DNA from: Parietaria judaica
Lineage: Eukaryota > Streptophyta > Magnoliopsida > Rosales > Urticaceae
Length of the DNA stretch: 64,000 nt
Assembly (NCBI GenBank): GCA_954871525.1
Contig: OX940864.1
Span: 24,794,001 to 24,858,000 of the forward strand
Direction: 5' to 3'
Positions within the stretch are counted from its first letter, which is position 1. Every line of letters starts with the position of its first letter. The position numbers were made by a program, and so were the translations under genes. The notes beneath the pieces were generated by a model, which had not been told where the DNA came from, did not search any database, and worked only from the letters and a program-made list of their open reading frames with translations. Positions 11,872 to 22,313 of the stretch are shown piece by piece.

Positions 11872-11905
11872 TAGGGTTAATAACGGCAAAAATACCCAAA
11901 GTTTG
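11872..11905. mobile_element. Fragment of a second Mutator-like MITE
   Basis: The segment AGGGTTAATAACGGC through CCCAAAGTTTG is the terminal 34 bases of the same MITE family, cut by the LTR that begins at 11906. The equivalent sequence at 19413-19444 is continued at 20132 after a solo LTR. Confidence 0.7.
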
Positions 11906-12102
11906 TGCTGAGGTCAAAAATCGGCCTCCGCATTCACTGAGTTACGGGGGTGTAATTCCGAATTTAGATTTACCTTAGAGCTCGGGTCTTTCCGTTAAAA
12001 CTAGATCACATTGAAAGAGATGAGTGTTCTCGAGAAAACGAGTCAGGTTGTTTGTTGAGTGTTTGGGCTTCGAAGGGAAACCCTTTTCTCGTGTGTATTT
12101 AT
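11906..12102 (+). mobile_element. Truncated LTR in duplication copy 1
   Basis: It starts TGCTGAGGTC after GTTTG and matches the first 195 bases of the solo LTR at 19445-20131, then ends at the duplication breakpoint. Its start keeps the canonical TG that has mutated to TT in the other copy. Confidence 0.8.
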
Positions 12103-12637
12103 CACTATATCTTATATTACGTTTTATCAGTAACAGTCATGCTTATCACAATGACAAAAATAGTATTTACGTCATTCCTTTCTCCAAGTTTATAATCTAG
12201 CAATACTTGATTTATTGTGTAGTTGTGGATGATAATAACTTAAACTTACTTTGATTATTGTGTAGTTGTAGGGACTTCTAAGAACTATATCAATGTTATT
12301 TATGTAATTTGGTACTTCATTATTTTTTGTATAATATAGTTATGGGTAGTGGATCTTAGAATCGGTAAATGCGGTATGAAATAAAGATATTACCGCAACC
12401 GAAATCGAATACCGATTATACGGTAGATGCGGTTTTCTTCTTAAAAAATAGGGCATTCGGTTTTCATTATAAAAATACCGAAATGCGTTATTCGGTCCAT
12501 TATTTATCAAATACCGCACCGAATACCCGCTTGTTCACCCCTAGGTATACCTAGAGTGCAATGGATACCAATAGATAAACCATAATCAATGATTGATATA
12601 CCATTTTTTTTTGTAAGAAATTAAATATAATTAAAAA
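12103..12637. repeat. Tandem duplication, copy 2, left part
   Basis: Repeats 10343-10875 with few changes, including the MITE right end (to 12543). It is interrupted at 12637|12638 by a Helitron and resumes at 18883. Confidence 0.85.
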
Positions 12638-12659
12638 TCTATATATATATATATATATA

Positions 12660-12765
12660 TATATAAGCATGATGAGAAAGTTTTCTCTAGACAATTCTTC
12701 TATATAGACATCTTCAAATGCTAATTTTCTAGAATTTAGAATTAAAAAAATAAAAAAATAACATG
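12660..12765 (+). repeat. Helitron 5'-subterminal sequence, first of three copies
   Basis: The phrase AGCATGATGA.AAAGTTTTCT, then AGACAATTCT, then TAGAATTTAGAATTAAAAAAA occurs here, at about 12938-13022 and, more diverged, at 16480-16565. Each follows or abuts a Helitron-like boundary, suggesting more than one Helitron left end in this block. Confidence 0.65.
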
Positions 12766-12902
12766 TCATATGCAATAACTTTTTTCTAATCAATTTGGCA
12801 TTTACATAGACTTTTGATATTCTCCTAATGACATAATACCATGTAATTTAATAAGATTAATGACACTTTTATTTGATAAAAATATACTCATGTTAAATAT
12901 AT

Positions 12903-12933
<31 letters not shown>

Positions 12934-13180
12934 TTAAAGCATGATGACAAAGTTTTCTTAAGACAATTCTATTATATAGACACGCTCAAATGCTAATTTT
13001 TTAGAATTTAGAATTAAAAAAATTCATACCATTTAAAAATCAATGCATATAATTATAACTCTCATCCATTGTGCAATAAAAGAAAGAAATTCAAGCCATC
13101 AAATGAAAAACATCAAGAGGCTGATAAACTTATCCACTTCTTCCATTCTCTCACGTTGTTTCATAATTATTTAGCTTTCT

Positions 13181-13182
<2 letters not shown>

Positions 13183-13219
<37 letters not shown>
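13183..13219. repeat. TA microsatellite
   Basis: Uninterrupted TA run inside the Helitron. Similar runs occur at about 13999-14025, 14396-14416 and 14758-14782. Confidence 0.95.
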
Positions 13220-13221
<2 letters not shown>

Positions 13222-13994
13222 CTACAAAACTCATCCACTTAATATGTCAATAATTCAATGGACCTTTTAATGAATTAAAATAACAGCTATATTGAATTAA
13301 AATATTCATTGATCGTGAATCAATAATTGTAATGTCGTTTAAAAACCCATTGCTTATTGTTACATGCAAAGACATGAGCAATTACAAGGTATATCAAAGG
13401 TTTGTACGCATTGAATGAATAATGAAAGAGAGAAAGTTATTTACTCAATAAATCTGTGTGTGTCATGTTGTTTGGTTTAGCTTGAAGAGAAACATGGAAG
13501 GCGTCAGACAAAACAACGATGGTTGTTTTCGTCTCTATGTGATTGATCTTCCAGTAAGGTTTAAGAGTAACCATTTTTTTAGTTCTGTTTTTTCATAAAT
13601 TTATTTCGGCTTTAGAATTGTGTTATCTAATTCAACCACTTAATTCATTTTAATTTTTTTTCTCTCTTCTTTTTTACAGAATCTAAACCTGTAAACATCC
13701 ACTTTGAAGATCAACACTTAGTTTCCGCGTGTAAGTATTTTGTGTCATTTTTTCATATAGTGTAGATAATACTGATGACTATGTATTTGTTAATTTTGCT
13801 AACTTCTTTGCAGCTTCTTAAATATATGGATACTGTTTGTGCGAACCAAAGGTACTTGAGTTGTATACATTAAATTTTCAGTTTTATTATTCAAATTTTT
13901 TTACTCATCAAAACACTATATTATATATTTATAGTCTAACAAATGTGGTAAATAGTTTGATAACAATTAATCTTTAAAGAGAAATGACTAACAG

Positions 13995-14025
<31 letters not shown>

Positions 14026-14755
14026 GGGGAAATTGAGAAGCGATGATTTTAGATTTTTATTTTAAAATATATTCTCTCTCTTTTTTTTTTTTAAATGTTG
14101 AATGATTTTTGTTGTTAATATACACGAAATTTTTATCACTGCGTATCTTTTCCTCACTCTCCTAATCCAGGTCTCTCACGCTCTGTTCTCATTCGACTCT
14201 TAATCGACATAAAGGTTCTTGCTTTTTTTTTTTTTTTATCTTGAAATATCTATGGCATGATTGTTGACTGTTCTTTTTTTAATGTTCCCATAAAGGTGTG
14301 TGACAACAGTGGTGAGCTTCGTGCAGTTCAGTGAGCGTTGAGGTTTGCCACCGGGCAACTGATGTTCGTTGGGTCAAGCATAGGCTCTCTCTCACCATAT
14401 ATATATATATATATATTATTATTGATGTTCTGTTTTCAAGGTATCGAGTTCTTAGTTTCATGTGGCTGGTATTTTTGTTCCTTCTTCTTCATGTATTTGT
14501 TACTGATTATTATGTTGTATTTTACATTTTTACTCATACTCAAATGAAGTATAACCTCCAATAGGATTAATTATTTTCTTCTCTTTGACATGTGTTATGA
14601 TTTCAATTATTTTTATACCAGTGTGATATACCAGTATGTATTTAATACACAAAATGATGTATTACTGTAAAAAAATTATGATGCCATTATGTTTATACAT
14701 ATAGATTTTTGTCGCATAAATCTTACTTACACTTAGGCAAGCAACTTCAATGAAT

Positions 14756-14788
<33 letters not shown>

Positions 14789-15202
14789 TCATAATACATT
14801 TTATCTTTGTATCCAATGAATATACACAAACGTTGTACTAATTACATTTTGGTATTAATTTATGTTTTTCAAGGTTTTTTTTATTTATTTTCCAACTTAA
14901 ATGTATTATACATTTTTTTTACGTTTTATCTTTTCAAGCATCTAAAAGTGTATCTATCTATATTATGTATAATACTTATTTACGTTTTATCACTTTAAAA
15001 AAATTATATCTATCTATCTATATTATTATTATACTATTATTATATTTGAGATTTCTGTAATATTTATTTTTAATTATAAAAACATTCATCCATTATTAAA
15101 AAAAAAAAAGAGCTATAATGCATATTTCTTGGTAGTCTTTGACTCTTTTCTCAATTTTACACAACGTTATAACGACATCAAGCTCAGTGGTTAAATGATT
15201 TT

Positions 15203-15387
15203 TGGAGAGTGAGGTTAAAAGGAGAGGAACGGGCATTGGAACGAGCTAATATGTCTATGTGAAAATAATATTGTTAAACTTCTCAATATTTATTTACTTT
15301 AATTACTAATTAATATAAAAGAATAACACCATCGTCACCTTCCAATCTTCCAATGCCCCTTCCTCTCCTTTTAATCTCTCTCTTTAA
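15203..15387. mobile_element. Small foldback MITE inside the Helitron
   Basis: The left arm GGTTAAAAGGAGAGGAACGG plus GCATTGGA is matched in inverse orientation by CAATGCCCCTTCCTC and CTTTTAATCTCTCTC at 15349-15386. That is about 35 bases of inverted repeat around an AT-rich centre. I could not define a target duplication. Confidence 0.6.
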
Positions 15388-16447
15388 AAGCTATTATTAG
15401 CCCATAAATTCATTTCTATAACTATGTTTCACATCATACATGATTATAACAACATTGTTGCACCCAATAAATACCACCAAAACACTCCTCGAAGAACCAC
15501 AATGCATCAATGAGTATTTTTTCAGGTCCAATGACAGTTGTTATTCGCTCCTTGATCGAACTCCGGATCCCGACGACGAAGAATCATCCGTCGCCACTAC
15601 AGGACTCCATATTTAAAATTGATTAATATTTTATTTTATTTTAGAGATTTTAGAGGTTCGTGTATTATAATATATACTATGTAATACACATATAAAGTTA
15701 TAAACACATGTGTTTATGTGTTTTTTTTAATTAATTTTATAGATAAATCAGGTAAACTTTAATTTCAAATGCAAGTTTTTAAATAACTATTATGGCTATA
15801 TATGTAATTTCAAATGCTAGATTGAAATAAATAAGAAGTATTTATTCAGATTATCGTCTACTTAATTTTATTATTTTTTATTTTACAATTTTGCTGAGTT
15901 TGATGCAGATGGGGGGTTTTTCATTTACAATATTTTATAAAAAATATTGCTGAGTTTGAAAGGCATTAAATGCTGTTTTCTATTGAAAAAAAAAAATATT
16001 TATACACGTATAATGTCTTTGTTACAAAATATTTTTTGTATTAAAATAGTTGAAATTATAAATACGAAAATAATATTGCAAAACACAACTTCTTAAAGAG
16101 TTATATTAGCAATATATGTATCATTGGTAAAATATAATTGAAGTTATATAAATAGGAGTTCTTTCTTTCAAATATCGATTTTTTGGTGTGTTATATATCT
16201 AATGTTGTAAGAAAAAAGTTTTCTAATGCAATTAACTTTCTAACTTTTGTTATTATAAACGAAAAAAGCGTAATCCATTCGACAAATAATCTAATAAAAA
16301 TGTGAGTGAACTCTTAATAATATACATGCTAAAATTTACCACGATATAACATTAACAAAGATATTTGGATTTTTTAATTGGTAATTTTAGAGTTCGATAT
16401 ACGGAAGTTAGTTTTTCGATTAAAATGTTATCAATAAAATATATCGC

Positions 16448-16477
16448 CACCGCGCGAAGCGCGGTGCAGTGCACGTT
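16448..16477 (+). other. Internal Helitron-type 3' hairpin
   Basis: The same CACCGCGC-GAA-GCGCGGTG hairpin as at the true 3' end occurs here with an intact stem. The following 11 bases (CAGTGCACGTT) are a diverged form of CCGTCCACTAG. A 5'-subterminal copy starts a few bases later, so this looks like the end of one Helitron abutting the start of another. Confidence 0.65.
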
Positions 16478-16678
16478 ATTCTTCTAAGCAATTATTCTAT
16501 AAAGAGACCTTCAAATGCAATTTTTTTAGAATTTAGAATTAAAAAAATAAAGTAATGACATGACATGGTACATTTAATAGATTTTAAGAATTTATAATTT
16601 TTTATAATAATAATAATATGTATCATTACACTTAAATTCTTATGAAAACCTTTAGCCTTCTAGATATTATTACCAAAA

Positions 16679-16850
16679 ATTTATAATTTACTAATTATTT
16701 GCAATCTTTATAAAAATATATATTTTATATACACTTATTTTGTTATATTGATTCCTAGGTCGTTTTATTTTGTTATAATTTACTAATTATTTGCAATCTT
16801 TATAAAAAATATATATTTTATATACACTTATTTTGTTATTCTATATATAT
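16679..16850. repeat. Direct repeat of about 68 bp, two copies
   Basis: ATAATTTACTAATTATTTGC followed by CAATCTTTATAAAAA and TATACACTTATTTTGTTAT occurs at about 16681 and 16774, nearly identical. Confidence 0.85.
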
Positions 16851-17195
16851 ATATATATATATGTCGTTTTAGATCATTTTCATTTGCATACTAATATGGT
16901 ATTGTGGGACCTGTCGAACATAAGTTCATGATAAGCATGTTTACATATTACAAAAAAAAAATTCTAAAAATAATTTTGTATTGAGGTGGTTTTAAAAATA
17001 GTGTCGTCTTTCGTATCGGGGTGGTTTAAAAAAAAAAAGTTTAGATCATTGTCATTTGCATAGTAATTTTGTCTTTCGTCGTCTGTCAAACATGGGCATC
17101 AAGAATAAGCATATTTATTTACTTATAAGAGAAGAAAAAAATAGGTGCTTTAGAATAATTATCATATAAAACAATGTTTGTTATATAATCTGTAG

Positions 17196-17485
17196 GTACA
17201 AACTACATGTGAATGTTGGTGATGGAACAGGAGTAGCAAGATTTATCGTCCTGCCAAAAATGGCTGACCAGCTGATTGTCTCTTCACGAAAGAGTGTTTC
17301 AAACCACCCCGATAAGAAAGACAACAAAAATCCTCCAGAAGTAATGACATTGTGTGGAAGAAAATTTATTTTTAACTTGGTGTTAACAAAATATAACATC
17401 ACCGCACAGAGGAGTGACATATTTTATGTTACGAAAGCAATTGAAATCTTAGAGGATGCTGGCAAAAACGATGAAGCACGCAAAG
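17196..17485 (+). pseudogene. Replication protein A large-subunit-like exon carried by the Helitron
   Basis: The exon is bounded by an acceptor (ATCTGTAG|G) and a possible donor (CGCAAAG|GTTAAGG). The reading frame encodes YKLHVNVGDGTGVARFIVL, then MADQLIVSS and further OB-fold-like sequence to about EILEDAG. The pattern Y.L.V.V.D.TG.A.F matches the C-terminal DNA-binding OB fold of RPA70-like proteins. Plant Helitrons often carry RPA-like genes, which fits this location. I found no matching upstream exons with confidence, so it is annotated as a gene fragment. It could alternatively come from a host RPA1 paralogue. Confidence 0.65.
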
Positions 17486-18840
17486 GTTAAGGAATATTTA
17501 CGATGCATTTATTTCCTACATGCAAAGCAGGTGATCCACAGTTTCATAACAAATTTGTGACTTTTTAGCTAAATAACTAAATTGAAAATGGTCAATTGAG
17601 AAGTTAAATTCATCGAACTTTATTTGTGTACAGGATGCTGGTTACACAATTTTGACAATAAAACTTCATAGCTACAATGAAGAATGAGGATAGTGGAATG
17701 GTTGTGTGAATGTACAAATTAATATTTATTGAGCATACGTCAAACACTACATTGGTTTAATTTACTTATTTCCAAACATTTTCATGCATAAAATCAAAGG
17801 AAACTCTTTCGAATTTTCATTGCTTTCATCATTTTCATTTCAATTTTCGGGTGAGTTTGGTTTGAATATGGACATTGATAGTTGTAATAACTTAATAATT
17901 GTTTGTATTTATTGAGGCTTAGTGGTAATGCTTGGAAGAACCGTACGTTTGGCCTTATCATATTCTTTCTTCTCATATCATTATTTTTATAAGAACATAT
18001 ATTGTTTGTATTCATTCATGCTTAGATGAAATGCTTAAAAGAATCGCTTGGGCTCACCATTACTTATAAAATCCTACATCAACTTCTCCTCATAAGAGAA
18101 ACGCAATGCAGTTATTGAACAATATTATGTATTATGTCATTTAACATTTAAGTACAAGTTATTTATGGAGTCTTGATACTCATTTATAGTCCCTTAAAAG
18201 TAAAAAAAAAAAAAAGTAAAAAAAATAAATCCCGTTACAAAACGAGAGTCTAAAGGTGGCATAAAAATTATGGACATTGAAATTGCAATGAAATAAGAGA
18301 TATGGATAGTTTGCCATATTCTTGGTCTTCTTAACGGCTCCAACTCAATTTTCATTTGGTATGTTAATTATAATAGAATATTTTTTAATCAACCAAGTAC
18401 TCGATGAGCTGAGTGAGGTTTGTAAATTGTCTCCATTTTAGTTTCTACTTCATATTGCATTCGTTATCTTTTGCTTTTCTACTATAAACCTGTTATCTTT
18501 TTAGAAAAAAAGTGTCTGATTTTTTAGACGATGATTAACGATAAATATTTGTAGAGATATATTAATATCACCCTTCTATATATTATTGCCTTCACATTTG
18601 ATTAACTCAAATGAAATCAACATTAATCAAAATTTTAGTAGTGTATTATTATTATATTCAATTTCCGACTAACACTATATATAAAACTATTGAATTGAAA
18701 ATTTTCATTTAATGATAAACATGAGGAATAAGGAACTATATAAAAAGCAATCGCTCATGAAAAATGTCACGATAAAAATGAGGAATACGAAATTATAAAA
18801 TTAATAGATTTATAAAAAAAATATTTTAAATTTATAATCG
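17486..18840. other. Helitron 3' interior, no gene seen
   Basis: AT-rich sequence with short ORFs only. A possible continuation of the RPA-like gene (17510-17700) lacks a convincing frame. The segment leads into the terminal hairpin. Confidence 0.5.
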
Positions 18841-18882
18841 ATAATTAATCGCCACCGCGCGAAGCGCGGTGCCGTCCACTAG

Positions 18883-19444
18883 TTTATAAATAATACCATA
18901 GATTTTAATACAGCATAGAATTTTAGAATAATGTTGAAAGAGTACATAGGGGTGATGTGAAAATAAAATATGAAGAAAATATAGAAATTATTTAGTCCAA
19001 AATTGAATTTGAGATCACTTAAAAAAAGAAAAAAAAAACTCATAAAGAAAAGAAGAAAGAAAAAAAGTTTGCCATTAGTATACCGTGAGCATGCTTCTTT
19101 ATATTTATATATATATAAACCTTGAACGTAACTTGAAACATCAGTTATTTATATCACTAAATTTTAACATTAAATATAGAAGTAGAACAAATTCAAAATC
19201 TTAAGTACTTTGGCTGCAAATAAGAGTACTGAACGTTTAGCTAACTCGAATGAAATGATTTGAGAGAGGGTTATTAAAGAATCGAGTGTTGGATTAAAAA
19301 AAAAAAAAGCATCGAGTGTTGGGCCCTTGGCATATGCCGGAATATAATAAACCCATGATCAATTATCAGCTAACACCACAAATAATTCGGATATATTTTA
19401 TATTATATTTTAGACTTAATAACGGCAAAAATACCCAAAGTTTG
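18883..19444. repeat. Tandem duplication, copy 2, right part
   Basis: Continues copy 2 after the Helitron and matches 10871-11159 joined to 11627-11905, without the MITE found in copy 1. It ends with the terminal 32 bases of a Mutator-like MITE (19413-19444) before the solo LTR. Confidence 0.85.
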
Positions 19445-20131
19445 TTCTGAGGTCGAAAATCGGCCTCCGCATTCACGAAGTTACGGGGGTGTAATTCCGA
19501 ATTTAGATTTACCTTAGAGGTCGGGTCTTTCCGTTAAAACTAGATCATGTTGAAAGAGATGGGTGTTCTCGAGAAAACGAGTCAGGTTGTTTGTTGAGTG
19601 ATTGGGCTTCGAAGGGAAACCCTTTTCTCGTGTGTATTGATGGTGCAAAAATGTGCGATCCTTTGTACACGGGCCTTAGCAAACCTAGCTAAGATATTCT
19701 AATCATTCGTCATAATTAGGTTGTTACAATTTGCGTTTGATTCCCTCATAATGGTCATAATTGCATGGCTGCAATAATGGGCCTAGTTGTTATCGTCAAT
19801 TGGCTGGAGCGTGCCACGCTAATTTCAGTGATTCTTCCTTCGGTATTTCCCCTCGTCTATGATAATGTGCCTCTTCGCTGGTTTCCTCGTTGTCCTTATG
19901 ATCTAGCGATGTTCTTCGTCGCTGAGGTATCATCGTTAATGACCATCGCTAGATGCTCTCCTCGTCAATTAGAACCTTCGTCGCCTTGGTCCGATATGAT
20001 CTTCCTTGACTTGGTTGACTGGGCTGGTGCGGATATTGGGCCTTTGGCTAGTGAAGCCCAATTTGTTAAACGATAGAGGTAGATTTCATCGTAACAATGT
20101 AAATTGTCGTAGACGAAATCGTGCATCAACA
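19445..20131 (+). mobile_element. Solo LTR (687 bp) inserted in a Mutator-like MITE
   Basis: It runs from TTCTGAGGTC (the first copy keeps TGCTGAGGTC) to GTGCATCAACA. GTTTG is duplicated at 19440-19444 and 20132-20136, the expected 5-bp target duplication. Outside it, the MITE sequence CCCAAAGTTTG is continued by GTTTGGTCAAAGAA, as in the uninterrupted family member at 11180. No internal region is present, so it arose by LTR-LTR recombination. A 103-codon ORF inside (19765-20076) is not recognisable. Confidence 0.85.
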
Positions 20132-20233
20132 GTTTGGTCAAAGAATCCTTCGTGTTGACCACTTAAAGTTGCGTTTGGGGCGTTGACCACTTCATTCTCG
20201 TAACGCAGCTAACTTACCCGTTGACTCTGGCGA
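20132..20233. mobile_element. Continuation of the split Mutator-like MITE
   Basis: GTTTGGTCAAAGAA, GGGGCGTTGACCACTTC and CTCGTAACGC match the left arm of the MITE at 43986. The sequence stops at GGCGA, where the Tat-like LTR begins at 20234. Confidence 0.75.
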
Positions 20234-20964
20234 TGTAGAGGGCGATTTTCACCGCCCTTTTCCAGTCACAAAGATAATCACCAAATAACAAATAAACAAC
20301 AATAATCAATGAATATCTCTATTTTTTATGTTTTCCGAAATGAGTTCGGTTTTCTTCCGTTGAATAGCTGGACAGCTGAAGGATCATGAGCCAAAGGCTT
20401 TCTCTAATTCCTTAGCCTTTCTAGTACAAGATCTCTCTCTCTCTTTTTCGGGCCTTTTTTCTCTATTTTTCCGAACCTTTACAAATGAGGCTTATCTTGC
20501 CTTTTATAGAGTCTACATTACATTCCCCTCACGTCTTTCCCGCCTTTTCTCTTTTTAATCATTTGCTTCCTGGCGTGATTTGAGGGAAGCATGGTTAATC
20601 CCTGCTTTATGTCACTTCCGAGCAGACTGCCATTATGGGTAGGTGAGCCTCATTAAATGCGCATCCCGTCAGCCGTCATTCGGCCCTGCAAGCCTCGTCG
20701 CTGGTGCTTCTCATCGATTGAGTAGGTCGGCTTCATTAAATGCACGTCTCGTCAATGGTCATTGTTTTGGAGTATGATGGGACACTTCATCGCAGTTTGC
20801 TTTCATGTGGCTGTGCCTCCTCGCGGTCGAACCTCCTAGGGGATAATCCTCCTCGGGGACAATCCCCTTCGGGTGATGAACTTCCTCGTCTCCCTTCATG
20901 TCGTTTATGGACAAAACGACACGAGTTGTGTTGAGGATGGATTTGACCAAATCCAACCTTAACA
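20234..20964 (-). mobile_element. 3' LTR (731 bp) of a Tat-like Gypsy element
   Basis: The ends are TGTAGAGG...CTTAACA on the plus strand. Orientation is minus because a clean TATA box, CTCTATAAAAGGC (minus strand, about 20512-20500), is followed on that strand by a long leader. Immediately to the right, the minus strand reads AAAATGGGGGACTAAC, a polypurine tract entering the LTR. The internal region therefore lies to the right, with retroviral-sense transcription leftward. The left flank is a MITE arm. Confidence 0.7.
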
Positions 20965-20985
20965 GTTAGTCCCCCATTTTATCAA
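20965..20985 (-). promoter_or_regulatory. Polypurine tract of the Tat-like element
   Basis: On the minus strand AAAATGGGGGAC precedes the LTR start TGTTAAGG by a few bases. This is the primer for plus-strand DNA synthesis and sets the element's direction. Confidence 0.65.
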
Positions 20986-21719
20986 GTGTATACACTTGGT
21001 AAAATAAAGTATAATTGTTTTGGAGATCGGCCTTAGCCAACATTTGATAAAACGGACGATGGTGACTGCTTCCTTGGCTCATCGCGTGGCTATATTGCTA
21101 AATTACTTATTTTCCATGCCGCGCCTCCTTTGCTTCCCTCCTCGTTGCGAGCCGGGTCCCTTGTCCGCGGGGGGTGCTGTGGTCTAAACGCCGCTGGTAT
21201 TTTCATCGAGAGCTCTCCTCGCTTACCTAAACTCTGTATAATACCGAAATATACGCTCCGAAGGCGAAAAGTGTAAACGTAAGCATGTACTTTGTAAGTA
21301 TAAAATATAATTTGTCCGACGACACTCTCAGCGATGAAAATTTCTCCATAACGCTGAACGAGGAGTTTTTTTTGCAAAGATCCTCGTTAACGACCGAGGA
21401 GGTCCGACTTTCTCGCTTCCCGACCGTTGCCTGATTCTGGGCCCCACCTTGGTTTGCTTTCCCAAAATTCGTCAGCCTCGAATCTTTTGCACGTCCCTTC
21501 AACATTAAATGCCCACCCCCTTTCGCACTCGAGTACTTGCGGGGATTTATAACGGGCCCTTGACACGAGCCGTTGATGAGTTAGCGATATTTGAATTTGG
21601 GTCGTTGTATCAAAATGCGCCTATCCAATATTTTTTTCCCTTCTGTAAATTCGGAGTTTAGGCATTTTTCATATTTTCAAAAACTCTTTCGAAACCGCCG
21701 TTGAGACATTCACTCCCCG
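20986..21719. mobile_element. Tat-like element, spacer between antisense gene and LTR
   Basis: GC-richer than the flanking host DNA. It contains no recognised protein and acts as the 5' flank of the antisense gene that starts near 21720-21832. Confidence 0.5.
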
Positions 21720-22313
21720 TTGCTACCCTTATTCCCTCGTCTCCAAGCTTCCTATCCTTTCTCTCCCAGACGCTTTGATGGCTCCTTCCCGCTCGGCCTG
21801 GTCTTTAAGACCCGAAGCCCTGCCTCCGTCATGACGACCGAGGGTTTGCAGTACATCGTCAAGAACTGTTCGGACTCGGAGCTCTGTTTCGCACGTCTCC
21901 CCTTCGAGGGTGAGTTCGCCGACGAGCCTCAGAACGACTTTGTCTGCGTCTATGAGTCGTTCTTCCGCATCGTCGGTCTTCGCTTCCCGGTGCCGCTCTT
22001 GGTCGTGGCGTTTCTCTACGCCTTTGGGGTTCTGATCGCTCAGGTGAGTCCCAACACCCTTCGCTTCCTCCTGTGCACGCTCGCTATTGCATGCGAGCAG
22101 AAAGTGGAGCTTACGCTCGAGGACTTGATGCGCCTCTTCAAGGTCTCCAGGAATCCAAAGAATCTGGGTCGCTTTGCCATCTCTCATCGCGTTCGACCGC
22201 ACATTCTCGCAAACACGCCATCGAACGAGTCCGGCTGGGAGAATAAGTATTTCTTCGTTCGTGTGGACAACTCCAACTTTGGTCCCCACCACTCTTTCCT
22301 ACCGAGGGATTTG
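21720..22313 (+). pseudogene. Antisense gene of the Tat-like element, N-terminal part (Transposase_28-like)
   Basis: The ORF likely starts at 21720 or at the internal Met at 21832 (MTTEGLQYIV). It has the features of the plant 'putative gypsy type transposon' family: an acidic F(A/V)DEP..DFVCVYESFF segment, then IVGLRFPVPLLVVAF and an RFAISHRVRPHIL block. It lies on the strand opposite to the element's retroviral sense. Some Tat-lineage Gypsy elements are known to carry an antisense extra ORF of this type between pol and the 3' LTR. The frame is cut at 22314 by a Copia insertion, and the last annotated residues of the open frame belong to the Copia LTR. The C-terminal part resumes at 30451. 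Confidence 0.7.

Larger units (their letters stand above)
10343..12102. repeat. Tandem segmental duplication, copy 1
   Basis: From CACTATATCTTATATTA at 10343 this block repeats from 12103 onward at an offset of 1760 bases. It includes the right part of the MITE at 10145, its flank, a Mutator-like MITE found only in this copy, and the first 195 bases of an LTR. The breakpoint lies inside the LTR (...GTGTGTAT joined to TTATCACTATAT). Confidence 0.85.
12638..18882 (+). mobile_element. Helitron, 6245 bp, exact ends fixed by an empty site
   Basis: The insert starts TCTATATATA and ends CACTAG. A perfect 8-bp-stem hairpin (CACCGCGC-GAA-GCGCGGTG, 18853-18871) lies 11 bases before the end, the standard Helitron 3' structure. 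Copy 1 of the duplication reads TTAAAAA|TTTATAAATAATACC without the insert, and copy 2 reads TTAAAAA then the insert then TTTATAAATAATACC. Insertion is therefore between A and T with no target duplication, as Helitrons do. It holds an RPA-like exon, several MITE-like pieces and many microsatellites. I see no Rep/helicase, so it is non-autonomous. Confidence 0.9.

Noticed and set aside
19765..20076. A 103-codon ORF in the solo LTR
   Set aside because: It lies wholly within an LTR and has no recognisable domain.
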